Source: Candidatus Bathyarchaeota archaeon (GTDB lineage: Archaea; Thermoproteota; Bathyarchaeia; TCS64). From it: 11,669 nt of DNA. A model generated the notes under the pieces. It ran no database searches. It saw only the letters and a list, made by a program, of their open reading frames with translations, and was not told the origin of the DNA. This document shows positions 5,964 through 11,658 of this stretch, in pieces. The translations under genes were made by a program, and so were the position numbers. The stretch covers positions 1-11,669 of the forward strand of contig DAOVEE010000044.1 of assembly GCA_030669135.1 (NCBI GenBank), written 5' to 3'. Each line of letters opens with the position of its first letter. Position 1 is the first letter of the stretch.

Positions 5964-6394
5964 GACTCGGGGTAGATCCCCATACGTTTCAGCAGCTCCA
6001 CCAGCGTGGGGGTAAGCTCGTACTTGATAAAGTCCTCTGGCGCAGCCCACGCCGCGTCCAAGGCGTCGTCCATGGGCCTCATCTCTCCGCTAAGCGGCCT
6101 CGCGAGGAAGTCGATTATGATGAAGTGGTATCTTACGTCTCCGTCGTCGTCCCGGACTATCTTGTCAACCACGTCAACCCGGTTCATGATCTCGACGCTG
6201 AGCCCCGTCTCCTCCAAGGCCTCTCGGACGGCGGCGTCCGCGGCCTTCTCACCCACCTCTATGATGCCCCCGGGTATGGACCATAAGCCAGCGTCCGGCT
6301 CAGCCGCCCTCTTGACGAGCAGGTAACGCCCATCCTCCTCTATGAGGACGCCCACTCCGACGATGGGTCTACCGGGGTACAGCCTATGGGACAT
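5960..6394 (-). CDS. Nudix hydrolase (ADP-ribose pyrophosphatase-like, COG1051 group)
   Basis: Cleaves a nucleoside diphosphate linked to another moiety; the exact substrate is not predictable. 144 residues, a single Nudix domain. The full Nudix box occupies residues 43-65 and satisfies GX5EX7REUXEEXGU, with the metal-binding REALEE at 57-62. The strand before it (VGVGVLIEEDGRYLLVKRA) and WSIPGG are typical of ADP-ribose/NADH-type or MutT-like housecleaning members. ATG 6394 has no Shine-Dalgarno; a TATATAT string at 6425-6430, beside the herA stop codon, is about 34 nt upstream and suggests an independent start with a leader of about 8 nt. It lies 37 nt after herA on the same strand, so readthrough from nurA-herA is also possible. 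Its stop shares a CTAG with that of the convergent orphan gene. Confidence 0.92.
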   Translation of the reverse strand: MSHRLYPGRPIVGVGVLIEEDGRYLLVKRAAEPDAGLWSIPGGIIEVGEKAADAAVREALEETGLSVEIMNRVDVVDKIVRDDDGDVRYHFIIIDFLARPLSGEMRPMDDALDAAWAAPEDFIKYELTPTLVELLKRMGIYPES

Positions 6395-6424
6395 GGCGAC
6401 CGTCTCTAGATTGAGCCGCGGAGG

Positions 6425-6430
6425 ATATAT
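6425..6430 (-). promoter_or_regulatory. TATA-like box for the Nudix gene
   Basis: Minus-strand ATATAT immediately after the herA stop codon (TAA, 6432-6434). Centred about 34 nt from ATG 6394. Suggests that the Nudix gene can be transcribed without nurA-herA. Confidence 0.35.
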
Positions 6431-6431
6431 G

Positions 6432-7955
6432 TTAGTCGTCCAGAGGAGGCGTCTCTCGCCCCGCCGTCTCCATGTGGATGAAGCGGCTCATGGGTGTGCT
6501 GAGGCTCGAGGCGGGGTACAGCTCAGGCAGCACCTTGACCCATATGGGGAACCTGCATTTGAGGGCGGTGCCCTTGACGATGGCCTCCCCGGGGGGCAGG
6601 TCTCCTATGAGCTCCGCGAACTTGTTGCCCATGATCTCGGCTATCCTGGCCTTGTCCACGTCCTCAAGGCCGTGGCATATCACGTTATTGGCGCACTGGG
6701 TGACCACAGTCTTATCCACGGTGCTCAGCCTCTGGGTGACAGCCCACAGCCCGACGCCGTTGCGGCCGCCGTTGGTGGCTATCTCCTTGACGACGCCCAG
6801 CAGCTTGCCCCTGCTGTCCTTCTCCCCTATCTCGAAGACGCCTCGCTGGGGTGCGTAGTACATGGCCTCCTCGAGCACGACGATGCAGCCGAACCTCCTG
6901 TTCTCGAGGGCCTCGCTGAATATCCTTCTGAGCACCTGGGCTACTACTAGGTGCTTCTGGCTCCACGTGTCCCTGCCCTGGCTGAGGTCCATGAGGACTA
7001 CGTGGCGGTTCTTTAGCAGATCAACCGGGTCAAGGGGCTTCATGTCGCCGTCCGGTATCAGCTTGCTGCCCACTACGGCGTTCACCACCTGCTGCCTGTA
7101 GTTCTCGAAATCCTCGTCCTTCTTGTTGAACCCCAGCTTGTCCGGCTTCACCCAGCCGAGGGCCTGCCTGAGGTTGACCTTGGTGACGGCCGCCGCCTGT
7201 GCGTAGAGTATCTTGAGCGCCTGCACCAGTATCTTGGAGTTCCACCATGTCTTCTGCCACCCGAACTCGCCGACATAGTCCTCCCACGGCACGTCGCCGG
7301 GCTGGAAGAACCTGCTCCAAGGCACCTTGAGCACCTTGTCGGCCCCCAGCTGATCGGCCAGGCTGCTGTACTCGCCGTCCTTGTCGACTATGAAGAACCG
7401 GACGGGGGGCTCCGCTGAAACCGCCCTCGCCACCATGGTGACTGAGGTGGTGGTCTTGCCTGTGCCCACGGCGCCGCAGATGAGGCAGCTCTGGCGGATG
7501 AGGCTGTAGAGGCCCAGCTCCACGTCAAGGTCTGTGCTGGGGTCCGATCCTAGGAGGAGATTCCAGTCGCCATTGGGCTTCGTGAACTGTGCGATTAGCT
7601 CCCTCTCGGCTATGTAGACGGGCGTGTTGGGGGGCAGGGGGTACCTGAGGGGCCTCAGGCTGCCGCCGTCGTCCATCCAGCCCCACTGGTACGCTTGGGC
7701 GTGGAGGGTGCTGTCCTCGAAGTCTGTGATGACGCGGCCGTCCCTCAGCAGGGCTTCCTCGTACTCCCTGACACGTTTGTGTGGGTAGACGCGGGTCACC
7801 TGGTAGACCACGGGGCAGCCGTTCTTGGGGTGCTCGATGTAGACGAGTTCCCCCTTGGCGAGCTCGTAGCCGCGGAGCAGAAGTATTGTTATCTCGTTTA
7901 TGCCGTACTCCCCGGTGGAGCTGTAGGTGTGGCCGACCCTCAGGCTCCCATCCAT
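6432..7955 (-). CDS. herA: HerA-type DNA translocase/helicase (FtsK-HerA ATPase)
   Basis: ATP-driven hexameric DNA pump that works with NurA nuclease in resecting DNA ends for recombination repair. 507 residues, close to the usual archaeal HerA length. The N-terminal part (about 1-125) has the beta-rich HAS-barrel character (VGHTYSS, GELVYIEH, TPVYIAE). The RecA-like motor (DUF87) follows with Walker A GAVGTGKTT (161-169), a VDKDGEY segment (190-196), Walker B CIVVLEEA (357-364) and the TQRLS sensor/arginine motif (407-411). ATG 7955 lies inside the nurA 3' end (16-bp overlap) with GGTGAAGGAG just before it, so translation is coupled to nurA and supports stoichiometric expression. HerA relatives also occur in anti-phage systems, but pairing with a standard NurA argues for the repair role here. 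Confidence 0.93.
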   Translation of the reverse strand: MDGSLRVGHTYSSTGEYGINEITILLLRGYELAKGELVYIEHPKNGCPVVYQVTRVYPHKRVREYEEALLRDGRVITDFEDSTLHAQAYQWGWMDDGGSLRPLRYPLPPNTPVYIAERELIAQFTKPNGDWNLLLGSDPSTDLDVELGLYSLIRQSCLICGAVGTGKTTTSVTMVARAVSAEPPVRFFIVDKDGEYSSLADQLGADKVLKVPWSRFFQPGDVPWEDYVGEFGWQKTWWNSKILVQALKILYAQAAAVTKVNLRQALGWVKPDKLGFNKKDEDFENYRQQVVNAVVGSKLIPDGDMKPLDPVDLLKNRHVVLMDLSQGRDTWSQKHLVVAQVLRRIFSEALENRRFGCIVVLEEAMYYAPQRGVFEIGEKDSRGKLLGVVKEIATNGGRNGVGLWAVTQRLSTVDKTVVTQCANNVICHGLEDVDKARIAEIMGNKFAELIGDLPPGEAIVKGTALKCRFPIWVKVLPELYPASSLSTPMSRFIHMETAGRETPPLDD

Positions 7956-9010
7956 TCTCCTTCACCCCAGTACGGCGCGAGCTGCGAGACCTCCCCGACC
8001 TCCCTCATGACTCTGGTGACTATCTCGCTGTAGACGTCGCTGATGAACCTCCTCGTCACCTTGACCGCCTCGTCCGCCTTCACAATGGCGAGGGGGACGC
8101 CGTTGTACAGGCTAGTGGCGTAGCAGTAGTCGGCCACGTCGTCGATCTCGCTGAGGCAGAAAGCCGGGAGGTCTATACGGATCGGCGGGATGCTCCACTC
8201 TCCCGTCAGGCGGGCGTAGAACGAGTAGATGGGCTCCTCCACCGCGTCCATGACCCCCGACCCCCCGGAGGCCATCCTCATCGCCGTCCTCGCCGAGAAT
8301 ATGTCCGTCCTCTGACCGGGCTCGAGGGCCTGCAGCAGGAGGAAGCTGTCGGGGAGGTCCGTCTCGTCTTGGAGCCCAAGGTAGTGGATCAGGTACCTGG
8401 CGCTTGGGCGCTTCACGACGCCCGCGGCCACGACCCCCAGCCGCCTACATTTCTTTAGGAGCCCGCTCACCGCGTCGATGAGCCGCCTCCTGTCCTCCTC
8501 GCGGCCGGCGTTCCTCCACACGTTATTGAAGACAAGCGGCCCGTCGATGAGCAGCAGCTCGGTCCCCCCATGTTCCTCCAGAAACCTGGTGGCGGTCTCG
8601 TATAGCTTGGCCTCGCGGCGCAGGTTCACCGTGCTTGGGAACCTGTCCCTAGATAGACTGTATGGCTGGGAGAGGGACTCGGGCTGTAAGAAGAACCTGC
8701 GTCCATCGTGGAGCGAGTAGGCCATGGCCCCTAAGACGGCGTACTGCCGTGAGGCGAGGGGGATTATCTGGCTTCCCGCGTCCACACCCGTCACTCTCCG
8801 GTATGCCTCATTCTTCCTGAGGGAGTAGAACGTGTTCTCGGCGCGTATCTTGGCCGCCAGCTCCTTGACGTGGGGGCCTTCTTCTAGGATGTCACTGGTT
8901 ATCTCCGTGAGCAGCAGGTTCCTCAGTGAGAGGCTCAGGTTTTGTGTCGGCGCCCGCGTCTCCATGACGGTATTTAGCTGGTTTTTTCCCTTGTACGCGA
9001 GCACCTTCAC
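7940..9010 (-). CDS. nurA: NurA family 5'-3' nuclease
   Basis: Manganese-dependent nuclease that forms a dimer on the HerA hexamer and degrades DNA strands at breaks. 356 residues, in the family range. Visible elements are the first catalytic motif GVDAGS (75-80, Asp77), REAKLYE (132-138), LLLIDGPLV (152-160, Asp156), the PIRIDLP strand (near 276), and the C-terminal YNGVPLAIVKADEAVKVTRR that matches the family's closing motif. GTG 9010 is preceded by AAGGAA; ATG 8965 (METRAPT) is a possible later start that would drop 15 poorly conserved residues. A TATA-like box at 9057-9065 gives a leader of about 25 nt to GTG 9010. First gene of the nurA-herA operon; mre11 and rad50, often neighbours of this pair in thermophilic archaea, are not in the window. 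Divergent from the winged-helix array. Confidence 0.92.
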   Translation of the reverse strand: MKVLAYKGKNQLNTVMETRAPTQNLSLSLRNLLLTEITSDILEEGPHVKELAAKIRAENTFYSLRKNEAYRRVTGVDAGSQIIPLASRQYAVLGAMAYSLHDGRRFFLQPESLSQPYSLSRDRFPSTVNLRREAKLYETATRFLEEHGGTELLLIDGPLVFNNVWRNAGREEDRRRLIDAVSGLLKKCRRLGVVAAGVVKRPSARYLIHYLGLQDETDLPDSFLLLQALEPGQRTDIFSARTAMRMASGGSGVMDAVEEPIYSFYARLTGEWSIPPIRIDLPAFCLSEIDDVADYCYATSLYNGVPLAIVKADEAVKVTRRFISDVYSEIVTRVMREVGEVSQLAPYWGEGEWMGA

Positions 9011-9056
9011 AACACGTTCCTTGAAAACCGTCTGCGTACAACACTTTTTTTCCTCG

Positions 9057-9065
9057 ATATATTAA
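9057..9065 (-). promoter_or_regulatory. TATA-like box for nurA-herA
   Basis: Minus-strand TTAATATAT, centred at about 9061. The predicted start is near 9035, about 25 nt before GTG 9010. It lies in the 212-nt divergent spacer shared with the winged-helix operon. Confidence 0.45.
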
Positions 9066-9128
9066 GCTTGTGATCGCCGTGAGCGTAATTTCCGAAAAAC
9101 ACCGTTTTATTTATATATGGAGAAATTT

Positions 9129-9142
9129 ATACGCTCGCGTAT
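9129..9142. promoter_or_regulatory. Perfect palindrome in the nurA / winged-helix divergent spacer
   Basis: ATACGC-TC-GCGTAT, six-base arms with a two-base centre, flanked by further symmetric AAT (9124-9126) and ATT (9145-9147). It is a GC-containing island within very AT-rich DNA, about 70 nt from the nurA TATA-like box and about 45 nt from that of the first winged-helix gene. It looks like a dimeric operator; the binding protein is unknown, and a product of the neighbouring array is the obvious candidate. Confidence 0.45.
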
Positions 9143-9183
9143 CGATTAAAATAAATATGAATCCGACCAAACCCCAAAAGTAA

Positions 9184-9192
9184 AGTTAATAA
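9184..9192 (+). promoter_or_regulatory. TATA-like box for the winged-helix operon
   Basis: AGTTAATAA, centred about 35 nt before ATG 9223, giving a leader of about 9 nt and no Shine-Dalgarno. A second AT-rich string (TTTTATTTATATAT, 9105-9118) further upstream could be an alternative box. Confidence 0.4.
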
Positions 9193-9222
9193 GAACACCG
9201 AACAAACATATCAACCAGTAAA

Positions 9223-9471
9223 ATGTCTTCGAAACAAAGCCTGAAAGACACGATTTTCAAGGAGTTCCTTAGGAACCCGACGCTTGGGCCGAGCGAAATG
9301 GCTGAGAAGCTGGACGCCAACTATAACTCAGTTAAGGCTGCTTTCGCCAAGCTCGCTGAGGAGGGATTCCTCGATCGCCCGAGCCGTGGAACCTACGCGC
9401 CGAGCATATCTGGAATTCTCCTCGATCTCATCGAAAGAGTGGAGGCCCTCGAGGAGGCGGCCAACAGGTGA
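9223..9471 (+). CDS. Winged-helix protein, array member 1
   Basis: 82 residues forming little more than one winged helix-turn-helix: a first helix (LKDTIFKEFLRN), a helix-turn-recognition-helix unit (GPSEMAEKLDANYNSVKAAFAKLAEEGFL, about 22-50) and the wing ending SRGTYAPS. A C-terminal helix, ILLDLIERVEALEEA, has heptad spacing and may dimerise. No other domain, no cysteines, no ligand-binding part. It most resembles array member 3 (shared KL, N-V, SRG-Y and IL-L positions). Expected to bind DNA, with target unknown; these short proteins could also act as bridging subunits. It is the first gene of a four-gene operon, with a short or absent leader and no ribosome binding site. Its TGA overlaps the GTG start of member 2 (GTGA). 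Confidence 0.8.
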   Translation: MSSKQSLKDTIFKEFLRNPTLGPSEMAEKLDANYNSVKAAFAKLAEEGFLDRPSRGTYAPSISGILLDLIERVEALEEAANR

Positions 9472-9728
9472 CCGATCTACTTGACCAGGTTCTGAAAGAC
9501 GTCTCCCCCAAAACGGTGCAGTTCAAGGTCCTGACTTACCTAGCTTTTAGGGGGCCATCCAGCCCTGTGGACATCTCAGAGGAGACAGAGATATCCCCCG
9601 GAAGCGTCAGGCCTGCACTGAGGACGCTTCTAGACAAGGGGTACATCAAGCAGCTCGGTGACGGGAGCTACAGATCATTGGTTCCTTTCACGGATATCGT
9701 CTCATATTTATACTCAGTCAGCAAGTAG
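9468..9728 (+). CDS. Winged-helix protein, array member 2
   Basis: 86 residues, starting at GTG 9468 with GGAGGCGG about 8 nt upstream and a 4-bp overlap with member 1, so translational coupling is likely. After a short N-terminal helix come KTVQFKVLTYLAF, the helix-turn-helix PVDISEETEISPGSVRPALRTLLDKGYI (about 34-61) and a wing with GDGSY, ending in a hydrophobic helix DIVSYLYSV. It resembles member 4 more than its direct neighbours: both share T-x-x-FK-x-L, the P-x-DI entry to the HTH, SVR at the recognition helix, the G-x-GY/SY wing and a final hydrophobic D-x-x-x-x-L segment. Function beyond DNA binding is unknown; a heteromer with member 1 is possible from the coupling. Confidence 0.8.
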   Translation: MTDLLDQVLKDVSPKTVQFKVLTYLAFRGPSSPVDISEETEISPGSVRPALRTLLDKGYIKQLGDGSYRSLVPFTDIVSYLYSVSK

Positions 9729-9747
9729 AGTCCGGGAGGTCCGGCGA

Positions 9748-10002
9748 GTGGGTTCCGAGGAGCTTGAGGGACTTAGGAGGGCGGACAGCCAAAGAGAGGT
9801 CTTTCTCTGTCTCGTCGAGAACAGTGAACCCATGTCCTCGCGGGAGATAGCTGGGAAGCTGGGGCTCACCGTCAACGCCGTGAACATAGCGCTCTTCAAT
9901 CTCAACAACAAGGAGCTCGTCGAGAGGGTGAGCCGGGGAGTGTACAGGTATAAGCTGGGGCCCATACTCAAGGAGCTCTTGGTACAATTCTTCGAGGTGT
10001 AG
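9748..10002 (+). CDS. Winged-helix protein, array member 3
   Basis: 84 residues. The frame is open back to 9658, but the codons before 9748 run through the end of member 2 and do not look like this family. GTG 9748 has GGGAGGT about 7 nt upstream and gives an N-terminus, MGSEELEGLRRADSQRE, of the same length as the other members. The HTH is SSREIAGKLGLTVNAVNIALFNLNNKELV (about 30-58), the wing SRGVYRYK, and the final helix GPILKELLVQFFEV is hydrophobic and could mediate dimerisation. Closest by eye to member 1, although the KELVE stretch before the wing is shared with member 4. It is 19 nt after member 2 and 2 nt before member 4. Confidence 0.8.
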   Translation: MGSEELEGLRRADSQREVFLCLVENSEPMSSREIAGKLGLTVNAVNIALFNLNNKELVERVSRGVYRYKLGPILKELLVQFFEV

Positions 10003-10004
10003 AG

Positions 10005-10247
10005 ATGGAGACGGCGCTTAAGGAGCTCGACCCCGAGACCTCGGCCTTCAAGATACTGGTCCACCTCACCTTCAAGGACAGGCCCATGAAGCCCATCGAC
10101 ATAGCGAGGGCGCTGGGGGCGAACAGCAGCAGCGTCAGGGCGAGGCTCGCGGAGCTCAAACAGAAGGAGCTGGTGGAGAACACGGGCGAAGGCTACGTGG
10201 CCCTCACCACACCCTACGACGTTCTGATGAAGCTGTTCAAGGCTTGA
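10005..10247 (+). CDS. Winged-helix protein, array member 4
   Basis: 80 residues, last gene of the array. It starts at ATG 10005, two nt after member 3, with GAGGTG about 6 nt upstream. The N-terminus DPETSAFKILVHLTF parallels SPKTVQFKVLTYLAF of member 2. The HTH is KPIDIARALGANSSSVRARLAELKQKELV (about 29-57), the wing GEGYVAL and the final helix DVLMKLFKA. It has the same minimal single-domain layout. A hairpin plus T-tract terminator follows about 43 nt after the stop, closing the operon. Target and partners unknown. Confidence 0.8.
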   Translation: METALKELDPETSAFKILVHLTFKDRPMKPIDIARALGANSSSVRARLAELKQKELVENTGEGYVALTTPYDVLMKLFKA

Positions 10248-10289
10248 ATACTGGTTTCAAGGGAATAAACGGTTTTTCGGTCCACTTTC

Positions 10290-10309
10290 ACCGGTCTCTC
10301 CGGTTTTTT
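10290..10309 (+). terminator. Hairpin/T-tract terminator of the winged-helix operon
   Basis: ACCGG-TCTCT-CCGGT (10290-10304), a perfect five-bp stem with a five-base loop, running into six T (10304-10309). It has the form of a bacterial intrinsic terminator; archaeal RNA polymerase needs only the T tract, and another T run is at 10273-10277. It lies between array member 4 and the next promoter, so the following gene is a separate unit. Confidence 0.6.
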
Positions 10310-10353
10310 CGTGTGGTGAAGACATAAAAGTGGTTAATCTAGGTTTCAACCAA

Positions 10354-10377
10354 TTCCCTTAAAGTGTGGCAAGGGAA
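10354..10377. promoter_or_regulatory. Operator-like inverted repeat over a TATA-like box
   Basis: TTCCCTT (10354-10360), ten-base spacer, AAGGGAA (10371-10377): perfect seven-base arms. The left arm overlaps the TATA-like CTTAAAG (10358-10364), and the right arm ends 8 nt before GTG 10386, so a bound dimer would block transcription. A third AAGGGAA lies at 10259-10265, about 95 nt upstream. The obvious candidate binder is the adjacent TrmB/MarR-like protein in an autoregulatory loop. Confidence 0.5.
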
Positions 10378-10385
10378 AAATAGGT

Positions 10386-10712
10386 GTGAAAGAGATGTCC
10401 GAGGAACAGCTGGGGCAGTTAAAGGAGCTCACCGACAGCCTGTTAAACCTGCAGCGGGCCCCGAGCCAGTTGATGATTTTCTATCACCTTCTTGAGACCG
10501 GTAAGACGATGACCGTCAAGGAGCTCTCCGGTGAGCTGGATCTGACCTCCAAGGCTACGGAGAGGGCGGTGGCGAAGCTGCTGGAAAAAGGGCTGATACA
10601 GCGTAACAAGTTCAGGGAGCGCACCTACATGTGTGACAGCAGGAAGATTCTGCTCTCCCTGCTCACGGTGACTGTAGAGCTTTACCGGGACTACGAGAAG
10701 AGAACCAAGTAG
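10386..10712 (+). CDS. TrmB/MarR-like winged-helix regulator
   Basis: 108 residues, larger than the array members: an N-terminal helix (EQLGQLKELTDSLLNL), a winged helix with PSQLMIFYHLLETGKTMTVKELSGELDLTSKATERAVAKLLEKGLI (about 26-71) and a wing FRERTYM, then a long C-terminal helix ILLSLLTVTVELYRDYEK, probably for dimerisation. The HTH reads like the archaeal TrmB/MarR group, but no sugar-binding domain is present, so the family name is approximate. GTG 10386 would be leaderless relative to the TATA-like box at 10358-10364; ATG 10395 (with AGGTG upstream) is an alternative, three codons shorter. The operator-like repeat directly over its promoter suggests autorepression. Its stop codon abuts that of the opposing gene (TAGCTA, 10710-10715). 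Confidence 0.75.
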   Translation: MKEMSEEQLGQLKELTDSLLNLQRAPSQLMIFYHLLETGKTMTVKELSGELDLTSKATERAVAKLLEKGLIQRNKFRERTYMCDSRKILLSLLTVTVELYRDYEKRTK

Positions 10713-11186
10713 CTATTCAAGGCTGCTGAGCCGCGCCAATACGTCATCCTCGATCCACTTCACGCCTTTAGATGTGAGCTTGTACATGCTTCCCTTTTTT
10801 TCGGGCTTGAAGACGTGGCCACGGTTCCTCATCTCGTGGAGCCTCGCGGCGACAGTCACCTTCTTACCGCTGGACACGAGCCGCTCCCTTATCTGTTTAC
10901 TTGCGGCCTCAAAGTTCTTCATCGCGTAGAGGATGAGTCCGATGGCCTCGTAGTGGGACATCTCCTCGCGGGAGACGATGGTGGGGCCTTCACGGTCGAC
11001 CCTTATGATGCCCTTCAGGCTGTCCTCGGCCTCATAGGCGGTGGCCTCGGAGGCTTTCTCGTTGATCTGCGAGATGAGTTCATGTGTGAGCCACCCGAGG
11101 CCCTCCAGCACCTCCTCCGGGGACTCGCCGCTCACCTCCATGGCCCCGTAGCCGGTCTTGATGGTCACCCTGAGCCGCGGCGTCAC
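10713..11186 (-). CDS. Two-domain protein: N-terminal beta-hairpin/helix module plus winged helix
   Basis: 157 residues; I do not recognise a named family. Residues 4-45 form a module RLRVTIKTGYGAMEVSGESP then EEVLEGLGWLTHELISQ, predicted as two strands with a G-x-G-E pattern followed by a helix. A linker of about 30 residues is acidic. Residues 78-146 look like a winged helix: AIGLILYAMKN, KQIRERLVSSGKKVTVAARLHEMRNRGHV, a basic wing KPEKKGSMYKLT, then GVKWIEDDVLARL. It is a paralogue of the gene upstream, with the same order of domains at the same residue positions. It starts at GTG 11186 in a GTGA overlap with the stop of that gene, preceded by GGAGG, so the pair is co-translated. Probably a DNA-binding protein whose N-terminal module senses or binds a partner; that part is inference. 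Confidence 0.75.
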   Translation of the reverse strand: MTPRLRVTIKTGYGAMEVSGESPEEVLEGLGWLTHELISQINEKASEATAYEAEDSLKGIIRVDREGPTIVSREEMSHYEAIGLILYAMKNFEAASKQIRERLVSSGKKVTVAARLHEMRNRGHVFKPEKKGSMYKLTSKGVKWIEDDVLARLSSLE

Positions 11187-11626
11187 TCTCCCTCCTGCTT
11201 GTTAAGTACGTATTGGTAGCCCCGCTTCTTGTCCTTCCACCTGCGGAGGGTTCCCTTCTTCACCATCCACACGAGGACGCCGCTGAGGGTGGTCTTGGGG
11301 AAGAATATGGCGTTGGCCTCCATCGCCTCCCTGAGCTCGCCGATGGCCCTCGGGGTCTCGCCCCACTCGGTCGCGAGCAGGCTCTCCACGGCCTCGCTGC
11401 ACTGGCTCGTCCGGTTTATTGTGGGAAACTTCTTTGCCTGACTCTCCTCTTTACCCTTTTTCTGGGGGCGCTTCGCCGTGGCCAGATCGGCGTTGAAGGC
11501 CTTGGAGACCTTGTCGATGATGAGATCTAGATCCTCTAGGGTCTCGAGGACCTCCTCCCTCTCCCCGCCTAGCTCCACCTCCATGTCGCCGATGCGTACC
11601 TTTAGACGGAAGGCGGGCTCAGGCAT
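11183..11626 (-). CDS. Two-domain protein, paralogue of the next gene, N-terminal module plus winged helix
   Basis: 147 residues, family not recognised. Residues 7-45 (RLKVRIGDMEVELGGEREEV, then LETLEDLDLIIDKVSKA) match the N-terminal module of its downstream partner: RL-x-V-x-I, G-x-MEV, G-x-x-x-EEVLE-x-L. Residues 50-66 are a basic linker (KRPQKKGKEESQAKK). Residues 78-143 form a winged-helix-like part: EAVESLLATEWGE, RAIGELREAMEANAIFF, KTTLSGVLVWMVKKGTL, wing KDKKRGYQYVLN. ATG 11626 lies about 27 nt below a TAATAA box and has no Shine-Dalgarno, so the transcript is probably leaderless. First gene of a two-gene operon that ends by abutting the TrmB/MarR-like gene. Confidence 0.75.
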   Translation of the reverse strand: MPEPAFRLKVRIGDMEVELGGEREEVLETLEDLDLIIDKVSKAFNADLATAKRPQKKGKEESQAKKFPTINRTSQCSEAVESLLATEWGETPRAIGELREAMEANAIFFPKTTLSGVLVWMVKKGTLRRWKDKKRGYQYVLNKQEGE

Positions 11627-11648
11627 AAAATCACGTGTATTCTGACAT

Positions 11649-11658
11649 CGTAATAACC
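11649..11658 (-). promoter_or_regulatory. TATA-like box for the two-domain protein operon
   Basis: Minus strand GGTTATTACG, centred about 27 nt before ATG 11626, the spacing expected of a leaderless archaeal transcript. Confidence 0.4.

Noticed and set aside
6342..6950. 202-residue plus-strand open frame opposite herA
   Set aside because: Low-complexity shadow of herA codons, with no family features; herA motifs on the other strand are unambiguous.
6432..9010. HerA-based anti-phage defence system
   Set aside because: The partner is a standard NurA nuclease and not a Sir2, DUF4297 or other effector, and the neighbours are housekeeping genes.
9658..9747. 30-codon extension of array member 3
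   Set aside because: It reads through the end of member 2 in another frame and lacks a ribosome binding site, while GTG 9748 has GGGAGGT.
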